From JAPLKX01 sp035530195 (lineage in GTDB: Bacteria; Hydrogenedentota; Hydrogenedentia; Hydrogenedentales; SLHB01), in NCBI GenBank assembly GCA_035530195.1, contig DATKVG010000038.1, positions 1-15,142 on the forward strand: a stretch of 15,142 nt of DNA, given 5' to 3'. The position numbers and the translations under genes were made by a program. Of the stretch, positions 6,740-13,865 are shown piece after piece. Each line of letters starts with the position of its first letter. Within the stretch, counting starts at the first letter, position 1. The notes beneath the pieces are model-generated. The model was not told where the DNA came from. It saw only the letters and a program-made list of their open reading frames with translations, and did not search any database.

Positions 6740-9010
6740 CTACAGTCCGCGTTTCTTCCGTTGCTCGGGAAGCCAGCGGTCGATCAGGTCGCGGCAATTG
6801 ACGACCTTCTCAGCGAGGTCGATGGGAACGTAGAAGTAATGGTTGGAAGCCTCGTACCCGAACCGGGAGTCGCGCTGCTGAATGTCGTAAAGGGCCTTGG
6901 CAAGCCGGATCTCGTCCTGCAAGATCTGTTCGAGCTTCGCGATCAACGGACCCGCGGTGTCGCCGCTGGCCGCAGCGGCAAGCGCGTTGCGGGCCAGGAC
7001 GAACTCCGTCTGGTTTGCCACACTCCGGAAATGGATTGCGCAAACGCGGGCAACGTCGAGTTCGGCGGCCAGTGCGGCGGCGTGGGCCGGATCCGGTTTA
7101 GCGCCTGCGGCCTGCTCAAGTTTTGCGATTGCGGCATCGAAGCCGTCTGACATCTTGCGATACTGCCCCGCGTAGACGTCTGGCGGGAACACCGTGCGCC
7201 ACCGGTCGACGTCGTCGTAAGGGAAGCCGACCATCGAGGCCGTGTACCCCGTGGGCGTTTCCCAGAGCGGATTTGCCGGCCCCATTTGCTGCGGCCCCGA
7301 ATACAGGCCCCCGATGTTAAACGGATACTCGCTGAATGCCGCACTGAACAATTTCCACGCGGCAACCACGTCCGGCGCCACCTCCTGCCCGAACCGCCGC
7401 GATGCAACGCGCAATAGCGCCTCGTCGACGGACGGCGCGTCGGGCCGGCCCATCTCCGCGAAGACTTCAAGATTGGGCGAGGGATACCCGCCCAGCGTCC
7501 AACTCAGCATCAGGCCGTTGACGCCGGCGTCGCGCAGGTTTGCGGCGTGGCGCGCAACATTTTCCAGCGCCGGGATGTAGGGCACCGGCGAAAGCTCCCA
7601 CGTGTTGTTGGCCTGCACCTTGGCAATTGTTTGTAGCCCATTGTCGCGCGCGAAACCCCAGTGGCGCGTGGCGCGGGGGCCCGGCCCGACTTCCGAGATC
7701 GAATATTCGCCGACAACGCTCTCGATACCGCCCCGCACGATCGGGATGCTCCACTCGCTCACGCTGATCACGGCAACGTCTTTGGGCAGCCGGCTGATAA
7801 TGCCTTCGGCCCAGGCATCCTGCCAACCCCAATCCCACGCCAGCAGCCGCGTCTTTCCATTGGCGGCGGCAATCCCTTCGCGGATCAGCGTGTCGACTTC
7901 CGCGACGACGGTTTCAGGCCCGCGTTCTTTGCAGCGCGCGCAGTTGGCCCCTTGGTGGTGCGACCAGCAGTTGGTGAGGTTTTCGGATGCCGTAATGGTG
8001 AAGAACCCGGCGAGATCGGGCACTTCGCGCACGATATTGGCGACGGCGCCCCGGATGTACTCCTTGACCGGCTCCGTGCTCGTGCACATGGCCGCCCAAT
8101 CGCCTTCGACGACGCCTTTGAGATCAGGATGCGTCTCAAAGAATGAAACCGGCATGGACCTCGGCTCGTTGAGATACATGTAGATGCCGATACCGTGTTT
8201 CTTGGCTCTGCCGACGAGCGCGCGGAGATTTTCAAGCCGCGTCTGCCTGCCGTCGCTCAGCGTCTCATCCCACGGGAACGGGCTCAGCTTGAACAACACA
8301 CCCTGCAACCACACCCCATTAACGCCCGCCGCGCCTAGACGGGCGAGGTAGCCTTCCGGGTAGGAGTCGGCCTTGGTATCGGCGAGCACGTCGCCGTACA
8401 GCGCAAAGTACGAGTAGCAATACCGCGGCGAGAACCGGCTCTCGACCGGTGCCGGCTGGTCCTTCGGCATCTCCGACAGCCGCTGCACGAAACCGAACAG
8501 CGGCTCGGTCATCTCCCCCACTCCGTCCTGCCCGAACGATTCCCGCACCACGGCGGCGATGGCATCCTCGCGGGCACGGGTTGCGGCGTCGGGTTCCGCG
8601 TACGAGAGTCGCGCGCACTTGGGTTTCAACATCCCAAGCTTTGCGTAGAGGAAATCGTCCTCGCGCAACGTGTAGGCCAACTGTTCAGCCGTCCATCCGA
8701 GCACCTCGAGCATCTGGTCGTACGGAAGCAGGTGCCAGTTGCGCCGGATGATGGTGATATACGATCTGCGCCACTGATCGTCGGTGACGGGCGGCGGGCC
8801 TTCCAACCCCATGCGCCGGCCCATCTCAACGATTTGCTGTGGATCGGCGCCGACAACCCGCGCCAGCCCATCCGGCGGGACCAGGTCCCAGTTCCGCCAC
8901 ACGCAGGCGTGCAGCCGGTCCGGGAAATGGCGAGCCGTCACCGGTTCCGGCGCCGGCCCGGACGGAAGCTCGACCGCACTGATAAGTACAGCAGCCAGAA
9001 TCACCCACAT
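6740..9010 (-). CDS. Secreted putative glycoside hydrolase-like protein
   Basis: A 756-residue protein with a short hydrophobic signal-like N-terminus (residues 2-14). I do not recognise the exact family. Residues 39-69 and 90-121 are a visible internal duplication with pattern R-N-W-[DH]-L-[VL]-P, then V-[VL]-G and a helical stretch. From about 195 the sequence looks like a (beta/alpha)8 glycosidase barrel: GVNGVWLQ, GIGIYMYLNEPR, GFFTITASEN, RLLAWDWGWQDAW, GLMLSWTLGGYPSP. Glu343 in ITASEN is a plausible acid catalyst. It is followed by N-C-W-S-H-H and C-A-R-C (Cys348, Cys357, Cys360), a possible metal or disulfide cluster. The C-terminal 150 residues look helical. The start is ATG 9010, or GTG 9013 directly before it; AGGAGG at 9020-9025 serves either. 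It likely leads the operon with the CBM9-like and DUF5009 genes. Confidence 0.8.
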   Translation of the reverse strand: MWVILAAVLISAVELPSGPAPEPVTARHFPDRLHACVWRNWDLVPPDGLARVVGADPQQIVEMGRRMGLEGPPPVTDDQWRRSYITIIRRNWHLLPYDQMLEVLGWTAEQLAYTLREDDFLYAKLGMLKPKCARLSYAEPDAATRAREDAIAAVVRESFGQDGVGEMTEPLFGFVQRLSEMPKDQPAPVESRFSPRYCYSYFALYGDVLADTKADSYPEGYLARLGAAGVNGVWLQGVLFKLSPFPWDETLSDGRQTRLENLRALVGRAKKHGIGIYMYLNEPRSMPVSFFETHPDLKGVVEGDWAAMCTSTEPVKEYIRGAVANIVREVPDLAGFFTITASENLTNCWSHHQGANCARCKERGPETVVAEVDTLIREGIAAANGKTRLLAWDWGWQDAWAEGIISRLPKDVAVISVSEWSIPIVRGGIESVVGEYSISEVGPGPRATRHWGFARDNGLQTIAKVQANNTWELSPVPYIPALENVARHAANLRDAGVNGLMLSWTLGGYPSPNLEVFAEMGRPDAPSVDEALLRVASRRFGQEVAPDVVAAWKLFSAAFSEYPFNIGGLYSGPQQMGPANPLWETPTGYTASMVGFPYDDVDRWRTVFPPDVYAGQYRKMSDGFDAAIAKLEQAAGAKPDPAHAAALAAELDVARVCAIHFRSVANQTEFVLARNALAAAASGDTAGPLIAKLEQILQDEIRLAKALYDIQQRDSRFGYEASNHYFYVPIDLAEKVVNCRDLIDRWLPEQRKKRGL

Positions 9011-9039
9011 CACAAGGTTCCTCCTGTTTAATCTCCGAC

Positions 9040-9068
9040 ATTATGGCAAGAAGGCCCCCGGAATCCAA
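9040..9068 (-). promoter_or_regulatory. Probable promoter of the hydrolase operon
   Basis: On the minus strand TTGGAT (9068-9063) and CATAAT (9045-9040) are 17 bp apart. The -10 matches five of six consensus bases and the -35 three of six. The start point would be near 9033, giving a leader of about 20 nt that contains the AGGAGG site. Confidence 0.42.
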
Positions 9069-9139
9069 TTGCAGACTTACCGATTGCCGATTGCGAAAGA
9101 ACGGGCCTAATCACATGGGAAAGGAGCCTCGCATTTTTG

Positions 9140-9145
9140 TATAAT
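9140..9145 (+). promoter_or_regulatory. Consensus -10 box of the MNT/HEPN pair
   Basis: A perfect TATAAT ends 7 nt before the ATG at 9153. Transcription would start at about 9151-9153, so the message may be leaderless. There is only a poor -35 (near 9116-9122) and only an AGG three bases before the ATG, too close to act as a normal ribosome binding site. Confidence 0.45.
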
Positions 9146-9152
9146 CAGGTTT

Positions 9153-9473
9153 ATGGGAATAGACCAGAACCTTGTAGAAGAAATTGTACGTCGTGTAACG
9201 GCCGTCATCGCCGCCGAACGCATCATCGTATTTGGTTCTGCCGCCACAGGAGAGATGACGCGAGACAGCGACATCGATCTGCTCATCCTCGAAAAGTCGA
9301 TCGGGAACGGCCGGGAAGATTGGCTCCGCGTTCAAGAGGCGCTTCTTGATCTTGGATATCCTTTTGACATCATCCTAATGACGTGGCAGCGATTCGAGGA
9401 AACCAAGAACATTATCGGGGGCATAGCCTACCCCGCCAACAAACATGGCAAGGTCGTCTATGAAGCCGCCTGA
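9153..9473 (+). CDS. MNT-type nucleotidyltransferase (antitoxin-like)
   Basis: A 106-residue minimal nucleotidyltransferase of the MNT (MntA-like, DNA-polymerase-beta fold) family. The catalytic signature GS-x10-D-x-D is complete: Gly28-Ser29, Asp40 and Asp42, with a third acidic residue Asp72 in YPFDIILMT. The C-terminal IAYPANKHGKVVYE is typical of the family. Characterised MNT partners modify and silence a HEPN toxin by transferring nucleotides to it. Here the HEPN gene follows with a 14-nt overlap. GC content and codon choice look visibly lower than in neighbours, which suggests acquisition by transfer. The cytoplasmic antitoxin role is inferred from family and context. Confidence 0.92.
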   Translation: MGIDQNLVEEIVRRVTAVIAAERIIVFGSAATGEMTRDSDIDLLILEKSIGNGREDWLRVQEALLDLGYPFDIILMTWQRFEETKNIIGGIAYPANKHGKVVYEAA

Positions 9474-9879
9474 ACAAATCAAACGCGAATTGGTGCAGCA
9501 GTGGGTCTATAAGGCAAACAAAGACTTGGACGCTGCAAGAATCCTTCTCCAATCAGGCCCTTCCATGGGTGGCATCGTTGGGTTTCACGCTCAGCAGGCG
9601 GCTGAAAAGTATGTGAAGGCTTACTTGACCTGGAACCAGATTGATTTTCCAAAGACACACAATATCGGCGCTCTTATCGTACTGATTTCAGGACATAACG
9701 AAGAGTTGGCCGAACGCCTTAAGCCAGCCATCCTTTTGTCCAGTTACGCTGTCGAAGGACGTTACCCGGCCGACATACCCGAAATCAGCAACTGCGAAGC
9801 AGAGGATGCCTTGAATCTTGCAGAGACAACCCGGGGGCTTATTCTTGCGACACTAAAGAGTTTCTTGACCGTTGAATAG
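9460..9879 (+). CDS. HEPN-domain protein (toxin-like partner)
   Basis: A 139-residue helical HEPN-domain protein. The family's central block FHAQQAAEKYVKAYL lies at 42-56, followed by FPKTHNI at 63-69 and EGRYP at 99-103. HEPN toxins are usually RNases using R-x4-6-H; I find no Arg followed by His at that spacing anywhere in this protein. It may be inactive, use other residues, or belong to the HEPN branch lacking that motif. I chose ATG 9460 because AAGG precedes it at a suitable distance; ATG 9445 has no such site. It overlaps the MNT gene by 14 nt at its start. Its 3' end overlaps the convergent SLOG-type gene by 27 nt. Confidence 0.9.
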   Translation: MKPPEQIKRELVQQWVYKANKDLDAARILLQSGPSMGGIVGFHAQQAAEKYVKAYLTWNQIDFPKTHNIGALIVLISGHNEELAERLKPAILLSSYAVEGRYPADIPEISNCEAEDALNLAETTRGLILATLKSFLTVE

Positions 9880-10380
9880 TGTCGTGCCAAATAGGGCCGA
9901 CAAGAAGGCAAACGCTGCTTTTGAAATGCCTGGGGAAGTGTTTTCGCTAGGCCCGGCAATGTTGAGAACGCGGACTTCATATCTGTCCAGCCATGCCTTA
10001 ACGACTTCGATGTTCTTTTGATCGCGGGGATCGACGACGAGGAGCGGCCTGCCAAGAATCCCGGCGACGCGGCAGGCGAACCCCGTGCCGGCGTCAGTTG
10101 CAATGCCCGAGTCATCAAGGATGAGCGTCCCGTCCGAATCGCGGACGTTCCACTCGGTGCGTTGAGAACGGGGCACGTCCGCGGCGAGGTGGCTTCGATC
10201 TTCGGGCGTGGGTGTGAGGGGAAACTCGGGGCATATCAGGCCTGTCTCACATTCGCGGCCGGGTGGGCACCAGCCGGCGCAGAGAAGGCCGTTGGCCATG
10301 GCGGCGCGGTGGGCGGCCTGATCCACGCCGGTCTGGCCGCCGGCCAGGACGATCAAGCAGCTCGGTTTTTTGTGCCGCAT
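9853..10380 (-). CDS. YpsA-like 'putative molybdenum carrier' (SLOG-type) protein
   Basis: A 175-residue protein of the 'putative molybdenum carrier' family, a Rossmannoid (SLOG superfamily) group related to YpsA and thought to bind a nucleotide-like ligand. The N-terminal signature GGQTGVDQAA is at 14-23, after a hydrophobic strand. GWCPPGRECETG and a downstream NVRDSDGTLIL strand also match the family. The molybdenum name reflects a fold comparison more than proven function. The gene starts 40 nt after the ceramidase-like gene on the same strand and may be co-transcribed with it; GGGGGAG about 11-12 nt before the ATG is the likely ribosome binding site. Its last 27 nt overlap the end of the HEPN gene on the other strand. 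Confidence 0.85.
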   Translation of the reverse strand: MRHKKPSCLIVLAGGQTGVDQAAHRAAMANGLLCAGWCPPGRECETGLICPEFPLTPTPEDRSHLAADVPRSQRTEWNVRDSDGTLILDDSGIATDAGTGFACRVAGILGRPLLVVDPRDQKNIEVVKAWLDRYEVRVLNIAGPSENTSPGISKAAFAFLSALFGTTLFNGQETL

Positions 10381-10420
10381 TTACGCGAAATCTCCCCCGG
10401 GAAAGCTGTCCCGGAGCCGA

Positions 10421-11821
10421 TCATGAGTTCCGCCTCAGTTGCCCAATGCCGTCAAGGACTTCGTCGTCGGCGAATTGTGGCCACGTTTTTTCGAGGCGGC
10501 CGACGTCATTTTCCGCGCCGGCAAACATGCGGGCGGCGAGCCGTTTTGCCCCGGCAACAACGCGCGCGCCCGCGTGAGGTTCAAGAAAACTCGAGCGGGC
10601 GGTTCGAACTTCATAGCCGCCGCCGCCAAACGCCTCGGGCGTGCAGACGTACCCGTTGTACCCGTTGGCAAGTTCCACACAGCACGTGTGCCGAAACGGC
10701 GAGCCGGATTGGACATCAACCGCAAAGGCCTGAAACAATTCCGCCGGTACGCCCCAAAAAAAAGCGTCGGCCATCCGGACTCCCATGATTTCAAGACGGC
10801 GCACGGGCTTTTCCCTGCGCATCGTCTCGACTTCAAGCAGTTCCCGGGCGTAGATCGTTTCCACATCTTTGGCGGTCACCGCCTTCTTCTTGAGCAGTGC
10901 GCGGGCCGCTTTCCGCTCGGCAGGCCTGCTTGTTCTGACGGACACGGGCGCTTGGACGGACCCGGCCCCCACCGTAGCGGCCGCGTAGTAATCGAGCCGC
11001 GCGAGGGCATGTAGAGCCGCGCCGCCAACGCCCCGGCCGGTCCGTTCGCACCAGTACGGCCCAACCTCGAGCGGGCGCCGGCTCCCGTTGTCGACCTGGG
11101 TGACGTCGCCGCACGCACCGTTGAGGCAGACCACGCCGAACGACGCGCCGTACACCGCCTCGAGCGTGTCGACGATCCAATGGGCATAATCAGCGGAATA
11201 CTCGGTGCCGTTCATGTGCGTGCCGTGGCAGGCAAAATGCACCACGCATCCGAAAGGCCGGAAATTGGATGCGTCGCAAAAACCAGCGACGGTGACGGCG
11301 GGATCGGCGGGCCCGGCCGGTTCGAGCATGTTGGGATTGACTTTGCCGGGGTGGGTCTGCTGCGAACCGTCTTTCATTATGAACCGGCGATTGAACGCAA
11401 GCCCCGGCGCTGCCGCCGACCCGATGCCCGGCAAGGCGGGCCGCCGCGCGTGATGGGCCTCGGCGATGGCCGCCCCGATTCGATCCGCCACGAAGGTCAC
11501 GTAATCTTCATCCGGTTCCGACAAAAATCCGCCGAACACCGGTCCGCCCGAGTGGGTGTGCGTCGCCGCGATCAGACAGTTGCGCCCGGGAATCCCGCAC
11601 CGGCGCGCGGCCAGCCGGCGGGCACGCATCACAAGCCGCTCGGGAAGCGCAATGGCGTCGGTTTGCACCAAAGCCACGCAATTCGTGCCGTCATCGATCA
11701 CCGCCGCACGCGCGTACAGGTCGTCATAAATACCCGTGGACCATCTCCGGGCGAAAAGACCCGGAACCTCCTGCCCAATGCGCGGCGTGATGCACTTGGC
11801 CGCAAAACCCGCTGTGAACAT
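10421..11821 (-). CDS. Neutral ceramidase-like hydrolase (N-terminal domain only)
   Basis: A 466-residue protein of the neutral/alkaline non-lysosomal ceramidase N-terminal-domain family. Visible marks are the ATHTHSGGP zinc motif (His88, His90), HFACHGTHM around 195-202 (His199 is the likely second ligand), LNGACGDVT at 233-241, and ANGYNGYVCTPEAF near the C-terminus carrying the Tyr of the metal site. In true ceramidases the GDVS serine is the nucleophile; here it is Thr241. The C-terminal Ig-like domain is missing and there is no signal peptide. Many environmental bacteria carry such short relatives, whose substrates are unknown, so ceramide should not be assumed. ATG 11821 has GGAGG 4-5 nt upstream; the same frame runs open to 12568 but that stretch is antisense to the oxidoreductase gene. 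Confidence 0.88.
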   Translation of the reverse strand: MFTAGFAAKCITPRIGQEVPGLFARRWSTGIYDDLYARAAVIDDGTNCVALVQTDAIALPERLVMRARRLAARRCGIPGRNCLIAATHTHSGGPVFGGFLSEPDEDYVTFVADRIGAAIAEAHHARRPALPGIGSAAAPGLAFNRRFIMKDGSQQTHPGKVNPNMLEPAGPADPAVTVAGFCDASNFRPFGCVVHFACHGTHMNGTEYSADYAHWIVDTLEAVYGASFGVVCLNGACGDVTQVDNGSRRPLEVGPYWCERTGRGVGGAALHALARLDYYAAATVGAGSVQAPVSVRTSRPAERKAARALLKKKAVTAKDVETIYARELLEVETMRREKPVRRLEIMGVRMADAFFWGVPAELFQAFAVDVQSGSPFRHTCCVELANGYNGYVCTPEAFGGGGYEVRTARSSFLEPHAGARVVAGAKRLAARMFAGAENDVGRLEKTWPQFADDEVLDGIGQLRRNS

Positions 11822-11904
11822 GGCGCCTCCCTCTAACTGGTGCGACTCTCGCATTCCGGGCAGGGAAATTTCAAGTGGCGAACGCGGAACACGAAACGCA
11901 AAAT

Positions 11905-11940
11905 GACCGATCCGACCGATCCGACCGATCCGACGGATAC
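11905..11940. repeat. 9-bp tandem repeat in a divergent gene gap
   Basis: GACCGATCC occurs three times exactly (11905-11913, 11914-11922, 11923-11931), followed by a degenerate fourth copy GACGGATAC. It lies in the 228-bp gap between the divergently transcribed ceramidase-like and second oxidoreductase genes. It would encode DPT repeats if the oxidoreductase started far upstream, but it looks like non-coding satellite sequence. Confidence 0.85.
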
Positions 11941-12049
11941 CCTCAGTATGCTTGGTCCCGGTTGTCGCAGCTGTCCCACAGAAGTTGGGTGGCTGCGGTT
12001 TGACCCTTCGTGGTATGGTGAAGCGCGTAACAACGGGATGGGGCCCCTG

Positions 12050-13015
12050 ATGATAGAAAAGCAATTCACCGGCATGGGCCAGAAACCGCTCCGCATCGCC
12101 ATGCTCGGCATGGTGGACGGCAACGGGCATCCGTATTCGTGGAGCGCCATATTCAACGGGTACAACATCGAAAAAATGGCACGCTGCCCGTTCCCCGCCA
12201 TACCCGCCTATCTCGGCCGCGAGCCGGCGGACGCCTTCGGCATTGACGGCGCGCGCGTCACCCACGTGTGGACGGACAACCCAGACGATGCGACGCGCGT
12301 CGCGGCCGCCTCGCTCATTCCCAACGTGGTGGCCCGGCCTGAGGACGTGATTGGCGAGGTCGACGCGGTAGTTGTCGCCACCGACATCGGCCACGAGCAC
12401 GTCGAGCGGTGCCGACCGTTTGTCGAGGCGGGATTGCCGGTATTCGTAGACAAGCCGCTCGTCGATAACGCCGCGGACCTCGCCGTGTTCCGCCGTTGGA
12501 TCGAGGAAGGCCGCCCCATCCTCAGCGGGAGCGCGATGTCGTACGCACGTGAGTTTCAACCGTACCACCGCGGCGCGTCATCGCTCGGCAAGTTGCGCTT
12601 CGCCAGCATCACGACAGCCAAATCGTGGGAACGTTACGGCATTCACGCCTTGTCGGCCATTTATCCGATCCTCGGGCCGGGTTTTATTTCGGCCCGCAAC
12701 ACCGGCACCGACAAGCGGGCGATTGTCCACCTGACGCATCAGTCGGGCGCCGACGCCTGCGTCGCGGCAATCGACGACATGTACGGCGGGTTTGGCTGCC
12801 TCCAGCTTTGCGGAACGACCGATTCGGCGCAGGTACGGTTCAGCGACACGTTTTACGCGTTCAAAGCGCAACTGGCCGATTTTGTCAGGTATCTGCGCAC
12901 GGGCGCGCGGCCGTTCCCGTCGAGCGAAACCGAAGAGCTGATGAAACTCGTGATCGCCGGCATCTCGAGCCTCGAGCAGGGCCGGCGCGAGGTCCTCCTC
13001 GAGGAGATCCCGTAG
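12050..13015 (+). CDS. Cytoplasmic Gfo/Idh/MocA family oxidoreductase
   Basis: A 321-residue oxidoreductase of the Gfo/Idh/MocA family, without a signal peptide. The dinucleotide-binding start RIAMLGMVDGNGHPYSW (15-31) belongs to a subgroup with GNGHPYSW rather than the plain GxGxxG. The catalytic triplet is DKP (Lys135), with Asp for the usual Glu. AKSWERYGIHALSAIYPILG carries the conserved C-domain His. It is only distantly similar to the exported enzyme at 521-1774. The ATG at 12050 gives a normal N-terminus; ATG 12074 is possible, and the frame open back to 11840 runs through the 9-bp repeat. Its TAG stop shares one base with the GTG start of the next gene, so translation of the three genes from here is coupled. 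The substrate is unknown. Confidence 0.88.
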   Translation: MIEKQFTGMGQKPLRIAMLGMVDGNGHPYSWSAIFNGYNIEKMARCPFPAIPAYLGREPADAFGIDGARVTHVWTDNPDDATRVAAASLIPNVVARPEDVIGEVDAVVVATDIGHEHVERCRPFVEAGLPVFVDKPLVDNAADLAVFRRWIEEGRPILSGSAMSYAREFQPYHRGASSLGKLRFASITTAKSWERYGIHALSAIYPILGPGFISARNTGTDKRAIVHLTHQSGADACVAAIDDMYGGFGCLQLCGTTDSAQVRFSDTFYAFKAQLADFVRYLRTGARPFPSSETEELMKLVIAGISSLEQGRREVLLEEIP

Positions 13016-13443
13016 TGGCGAACGTTCACAAAGATTTTCACGGCGCGCTGAGCTACGGCCTGCAGTTTCTCGACGAACACTTCGGCCAGGAAGGGGTGCG
13101 CGCGTTTCTTTCCGGCCTGGCGGAGAGCGTGTACAAGCCGCTTGTCGAAGACGTGCGCTCGAGGGGCGTCGTGGCGTTGCGCGACCACTGGCAGCACGTG
13201 TTCGCCCTCGAGGGCGGCGAGATCGAACTGCGCGAGGAAGGCCACAGCCTCGAGTTGCGCGTGCTGCGGTGCCCGGCAATCGCGCACATGAAACAGCACA
13301 ATTACCCTGTCGCCGCGCGGTTTTGCGAGCATACGCGCGTCGTGAACGAGGCCGTGTGCCGTGCGGCCGGGTTCGAATGCGAGGTCGAGTACGACCAGCC
13401 CGCGGGCCGGTGTGTCCAGCGGTTTTGGAGGGCCGCGGAATGA
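13015..13443 (+). CDS. Small Cys/His protein, first of a paralogous pair
   Basis: A 142-residue protein of unknown function, starting with GTG at 13015 that overlaps the previous stop (TAGTG); GAGGAG lies 8 nt upstream. The N-terminal half looks helical (FLDEHFGQEGVRAFLSGL). It aligns end to end with the following gene's product. Shared points are a W-x-H pair (Trp59, His61), EGG (66-68), Cys-Pro (86-87), Cys-Glu-His (104-106) and Gly-x-Cys ending at Cys133. Further cysteines at 115 and 122 are its own. Conserved Cys/His positions suggest metal binding, catalysis or a redox role. The CP...C..H...GRC layout vaguely recalls L-2-amino-thiazoline-4-carboxylate hydrolase-type proteins, but I would not assign that. 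Confidence 0.82.
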   Translation: MANVHKDFHGALSYGLQFLDEHFGQEGVRAFLSGLAESVYKPLVEDVRSRGVVALRDHWQHVFALEGGEIELREEGHSLELRVLRCPAIAHMKQHNYPVAARFCEHTRVVNEAVCRAAGFECEVEYDQPAGRCVQRFWRAAE

Positions 13444-13865
13444 TCTCGTGCACCGAATTCATCTGGGTCTACGCCGAACTGTTCCGGTTCCTCGAAAAAC
13501 GCGGCGGCGACCAATTGCTGATCAAGTTCTGGAAAGGCATCCGCGACAACTTTCTGGGCAATCTGCGGGAGTCCGTCGAAAAAGACGGGCTCGCAGGGAT
13601 GCACCGGTACTGGTCGCACACGCTCGCCGAAGAAGGCGGCCGGCACACCATGACGTTGTACGACGACATGTTCGTCATCGACATGCACGAGTGCCCCTCC
13701 GCCAAGCTCGTGTTTGAAAGCGGCCGAATCGCCCCGTACGACAAGTATTGCGACCATTGCCGGTGGCTGTACCCGCCGCTGCTCGACGAATTGGGCTATG
13801 ACGCGCGGATGGATATCATCGATTGCCGGAAAGGCCAATGCCGCCTCACCGTGCAGAAACCGTAA
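13440..13865 (+). CDS. Small Cys/His protein, second of a paralogous pair
   Basis: A 141-residue protein of unknown function whose ATG overlaps the previous gene's stop by four bases (ATGA). It is a diverged paralogue of that product: W-x-H (Trp58, His60), EGG (65-67), Cys-Pro (85-86), Cys-Asp-His-Cys (104-107), Gly-x-Cys (132-134). The CDHC tetrad and Cys129/Cys134 give it a denser Cys set than its partner. Equal length, co-linear motifs and coupled translation suggest the two form a heterodimer, probably working with the upstream oxidoreductase. Its TAA stop is directly next to the stop of the convergent glycosyltransferase gene. Confidence 0.82.
   Translation: MISCTEFIWVYAELFRFLEKRGGDQLLIKFWKGIRDNFLGNLRESVEKDGLAGMHRYWSHTLAEEGGRHTMTLYDDMFVIDMHECPSAKLVFESGRIAPYDKYCDHCRWLYPPLLDELGYDARMDIIDCRKGQCRLTVQKP

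Noticed and set aside
12000..12019. Promoter for the trio (TTGACC and TATGGT)
   Set aside because: The two boxes are only 8 bp apart, too close for a sigma70-type promoter; no better pair was found in the gap.
11840..12049. N-terminal extension of the second oxidoreductase (70 residues with DPT repeats)
   Set aside because: It is encoded by the 9-bp satellite and unremarkable spacer; the Rossmann fold starts properly after ATG 12050.
11822..12568. N-terminal extension of the ceramidase-like protein
   Set aside because: It runs antisense through the oxidoreductase gene; family similarity and a good ribosome binding site place the start at 11821.
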